Assembly: GCA_029266795.1 (NCBI GenBank)
Contig: JAQSWE010000102.1
Span: forward strand, 1-8,442
Direction of reading: 5' to 3'
DNA length: 8,442 bases
Source of the DNA: Alphaproteobacteria bacterium
Lineage (GTDB): Bacteria > Pseudomonadota > Alphaproteobacteria > Micavibrionales > UBA2020
Under the pieces are notes generated by a model. It was not told the origin of the DNA, ran no database searches, and worked only from the letters and a program-made list of their open reading frames with translations. The translations under genes and the position numbers were made by a program. Shown one piece after another: positions 7,326-8,442 of the stretch (the first letter of the stretch is position 1; every line of letters starts with the position of its first letter).

Positions 7326-7741
7326 CCGATGCCCGTGCTCTGGAACTGAAATACCTCATCGTCGATGACAGCCGCGTCGTAATCAAGGCGCTGCAGCAGA
7401 TGCTGACCGACCTTGGTATCACGAACGTGGAAACCGCTTCGAGCGCAAGCGAGGCGGAAGAAAAAATGAGCGCGCAGGCTTATGATGTGCTGTTCCTCGA
7501 CTGGCGTATGACCGGCAAAAGCGGCGTCGCGCTGATGCAACAGTACCGCGAGGACCGTGCCTACGATAATGTTGCTTTCGTGATTGTTTCAGGTGAAGAC
7601 GGCCAGCGCTACATTCAGGAAGCGCTCAAATCAGGCGCAACCTCCTACATCGTCAAGCCGTTCAAGGCGAACACACTCGCAGACCATATCGAAAAAGTGG
7701 TCAAATGGCTGGAACAACGGGACCGTTTCAGCAGGGCTTGA
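7322..7741 (+). CDS. Stand-alone CheY-like receiver protein, paralogue of the one at 319-741
   Basis: A 139-residue single-domain response regulator with D15/D16, acceptor D60 in 'FLDWRMTG', S90 and K112 in 'IVKPF'. The usual Pro after the acceptor loop Met (MPG) is Thr64 here. Residue numbering matches the 319-741 protein exactly. By eye 52 of the 103 positions from 11 to 113 are identical without gaps, and both end in a 'KW(I/L)E(E/Q)R' helix. The start ATG overlaps the GGDEF gene stop (ATGA, 7322-7325). There is no good Shine-Dalgarno, so coupled translation is likely. It probably acts with the upstream REC-REC-GGDEF protein or competes for phosphate from CheA; it has no output domain. Confidence 0.92.
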   Translation: MTDARALELKYLIVDDSRVVIKALQQMLTDLGITNVETASSASEAEEKMSAQAYDVLFLDWRMTGKSGVALMQQYREDRAYDNVAFVIVSGEDGQRYIQEALKSGATSYIVKPFKANTLADHIEKVVKWLEQRDRFSRA

Positions 7742-7784
7742 TCGGCAACGTCAGCCTCAAGGGTCAGGCTTGACGAATTAGGAT

Positions 7785-7799
7785 AAAATCCAGGATTTT
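7785..7799. terminator. Possible weak bidirectional terminator hairpin
   Basis: Arms AAAATCC (7785-7791) and GGATTTT (7793-7799) are perfect inverts around one base, so a 6-bp stem with a 3-base loop can form on either strand. It lies 44 bases after the receiver gene stop and 5 bases beyond the tRNA-Leu 3' end on the other strand. The stem is AT-rich with only four Us per side, so strength is doubtful. A second, GC-richer fold (7750-7757 with 7766-7774, one bulge) sits just before it without a U run. Confidence 0.3.
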
Positions 7800-7804
7800 G
7801 AGAG

Positions 7805-7864
7805 TGGTGCCCCCGGTCGGGGTCGAACCGACACTTCCTTACGGAAACAAGATTTTGAGTCTAA
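7805..7864 (-). other. 3' fragment of tRNA-Leu(CAA): probable attachment-site scar
   Basis: Read on the minus strand: anticodon loop CTCAAAA (7859-7853, anticodon CAA), 3' anticodon stem TCTTG (7852-7848), long variable arm with TTCC/GGAA stem (class II tRNA), T-arm GTCGG-TTCGACC-CCGAC (7832-7816), acceptor CGGGGGC (7815-7809), discriminator A and encoded CCA (7807-7805). The 5' anticodon arm is TTAGA, which pairs poorly with TCTTG, and further upstream there is no acceptor GCCCCCG and no D-stem. The gene is therefore cut at the anticodon stem-loop, a standard crossover site of tyrosine integrases. In such insertions the duplicated 3' piece marks the far end of the element, which puts the element at higher coordinates and an intact tRNA-Leu beyond it. 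A GGTAG at the position expected of the D-loop leaves a decayed tRNA as the alternative. Confidence 0.75.
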
Positions 7865-7875
7865 GGTAGGCTACC
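7865..7875. repeat. Perfect short inverted repeat GGTAG-G-CTACC next to the tRNA scar
   Basis: Five-base arms around one base, directly at the element side of the tRNA-Leu fragment. TAAGGTA is also repeated at 7862-7868 and 7877-7883. Both could be recombinase or excision-factor contacts or chance. The surrounding stretch is AT-rich (17 G/C among the 60 bases 7881-7940, counted by hand). Confidence 0.3.
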
Positions 7876-7918
7876 ATAAGGTATTGTATTTATTAGCCTA
7901 TTTAGTGTTATAAAAATT

Positions 7919-7940
7919 AGTGTGCTAGAAAGTGTGCTAG
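7919..7940. repeat. Direct repeat of AGTGTGCTAG (two copies, 12-base period)
   Basis: AGTGTGCTAG occurs at 7919-7928 and again at 7931-7940, separated by AA. A near-inverse CTAGCACTCT (one mismatch) stands at 7966-7975. The repeats lie 55-110 bases inside the presumed element from the tRNA fragment. Spaced short direct and inverted repeats near att cores are typical of integrase arm-binding sites; that role is inference here. Confidence 0.5.
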
Positions 7941-8010
7941 GAAAAATCACCATTCAGGCTCTTATCTAGCACTCTAGTATTCAATTATGCACAAGTCAAA
8001 GCCCCTAATT

Positions 8011-8442
8011 TTATGCTGACTCCTTAAAACCCAGCCTCCTAGCTTCGGTAAGAATAATCTCCCCCTGCTTTGCCTGTTTTATGCTCGGCTTTCTATCTCT
8101 TTGCTTATTTTGCCCTAACGAGTAGGAAATGCTTCTCTGCCATCCCGCAAGATTATTTGTATCCTTTGCCCATTTCGAGATCATTAGCCAAGTTTCTGCC
8201 TTCACTTCAAACATATCACTTATTAATTGTTCCTCGGCCGAGGTGAGTTGTGCAATTCCAGTCTTTTGCTCGATGCCAAGGCCGGATGCAGGCGCAGAAC
8301 TCGAGACAAGATTTTTAAAACTATCAGGCAGAACGATTTCAACTTCCTTCATTGCAGTCCAGCAAGATTCCTTCTTATGCCACTCAGTAATGTTTGCCCC
8401 TCCAGGGGGCTTTTGTAGCGGCTGGAAAAGCCCATGGGCAAT
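8011..8442 (-). CDS. C-terminal part of an AIPR-like protein (5' partial)
   Basis: The reading frame is open from the window edge to TAA 8013-8011, giving 143 visible residues. An internal ATG at 8352 would give 113 residues, but the upstream 30 codons have no stop and read 'ANITEWHKKESCW', which continues naturally into the rest, so this is the tail of a larger protein. The end contains 'LAGWQRSISYSLGQ' and 'RKPSIKQAKQGEIILTEA', then 'RRLGF'. From memory, the 'ITEW.KKE.CW' and '.PS.KQ...G..I...A..LGF' patterns resemble C-termini of AIPR (abortive infection phage resistance) proteins; this is a resemblance, not a proven match. Codons are more AT-rich than in the che genes. Its position inside a presumed tRNA-Leu-integrated element fits a defence cargo gene. 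No transmembrane segment is visible. Confidence 0.6.
   Translation of the reverse strand: MAHGLFQPLQKPPGGANITEWHKKESCWTAMKEVEIVLPDSFKNLVSSSAPASGLGIEQKTGIAQLTSAEEQLISDMFEVKAETWLMISKWAKDTNNLAGWQRSISYSLGQNKQRDRKPSIKQAKQGEIILTEARRLGFKESA

Noticed and set aside
7805..7895. Complete tRNA-Leu gene
   Set aside because: No acceptor 5' strand or D-stem can be found upstream of the anticodon loop; only the 3' part is intact.
8011..8352. Stand-alone 113-residue protein
   Set aside because: The frame continues without a stop to the window edge and the extra residues fit the same protein, so the ATG at 8352 is internal.

Overview
The window is one compact chemotaxis locus on what looks like an alphaproteobacterial chromosome, ending at its right side in a tRNA scar that marks the edge of an integrated element. 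The alphaproteobacterial placement is inferred from protein style. The CheY has the 'F-C-T-S-E ... HI.AA..AGA.DYVMKPF' pattern, the CheB has 'NFCKPAVDVMLRSA' and 'SIVWGMPGSVANAG', and CheA lacks a clear P2 domain and has a second CheW-like domain. The genus cannot be named from this sequence.

Layout. Bases 1-315 (+) hold the last 104 codons of a methyl-accepting chemotaxis protein. Three bases later the end of a minus-strand operon begins. Read in its own direction, that operon is cheA (5763-3583), cheW (3586-3107), cheY (3081-2707), cheB (2692-1616), cheR (1619-777) and a stand-alone receiver protein (741-319). cheA/cheW and cheB/cheR each share a 4-base ATGA stop/start overlap, and the other gaps are 10-35 bases. 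A divergent control region of 263 bases (5764-6026) carries a quasi-palindrome and a strong hairpin in the cheA leader. On the plus strand follow a PleD-like REC-REC-GGDEF protein (6027-7325) and, by another ATGA overlap, a second stand-alone receiver (7322-7741) that is a clear paralogue of the one at the other end of the cluster.

Right edge. At 7805-7864 (minus strand) lies the 3' portion of a tRNA-Leu(CAA) gene, from the anticodon loop to CCA, without its 5' half. This is the classic trace of a tyrosine-recombinase element inserted in a tRNA 3' end. The geometry puts the element to the right, from about 7865. Sequence there turns AT-rich, carries short direct and inverted repeats, and then enters the C-terminal part of a protein (8442-8011, minus, open at the window edge) that resembles the end of AIPR-type abortive-infection proteins.

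How the genes fit together (family knowledge plus inference). The MCP and CheW couple signals to CheA, which phosphorylates CheY (motor control) and CheB. CheR and CheB set receptor methylation. The three extra receiver-containing proteins bring the locus to six receiver domains for one visible kinase. The GGDEF protein has an altered active-site motif (GLDSF) but an intact RxxD inhibitory site, so it may be a c-di-GMP-responsive or purely structural output rather than a cyclase. No cheD, cheZ, cheC or cheX is seen. No gene-free stretch exceeds 300 bases.
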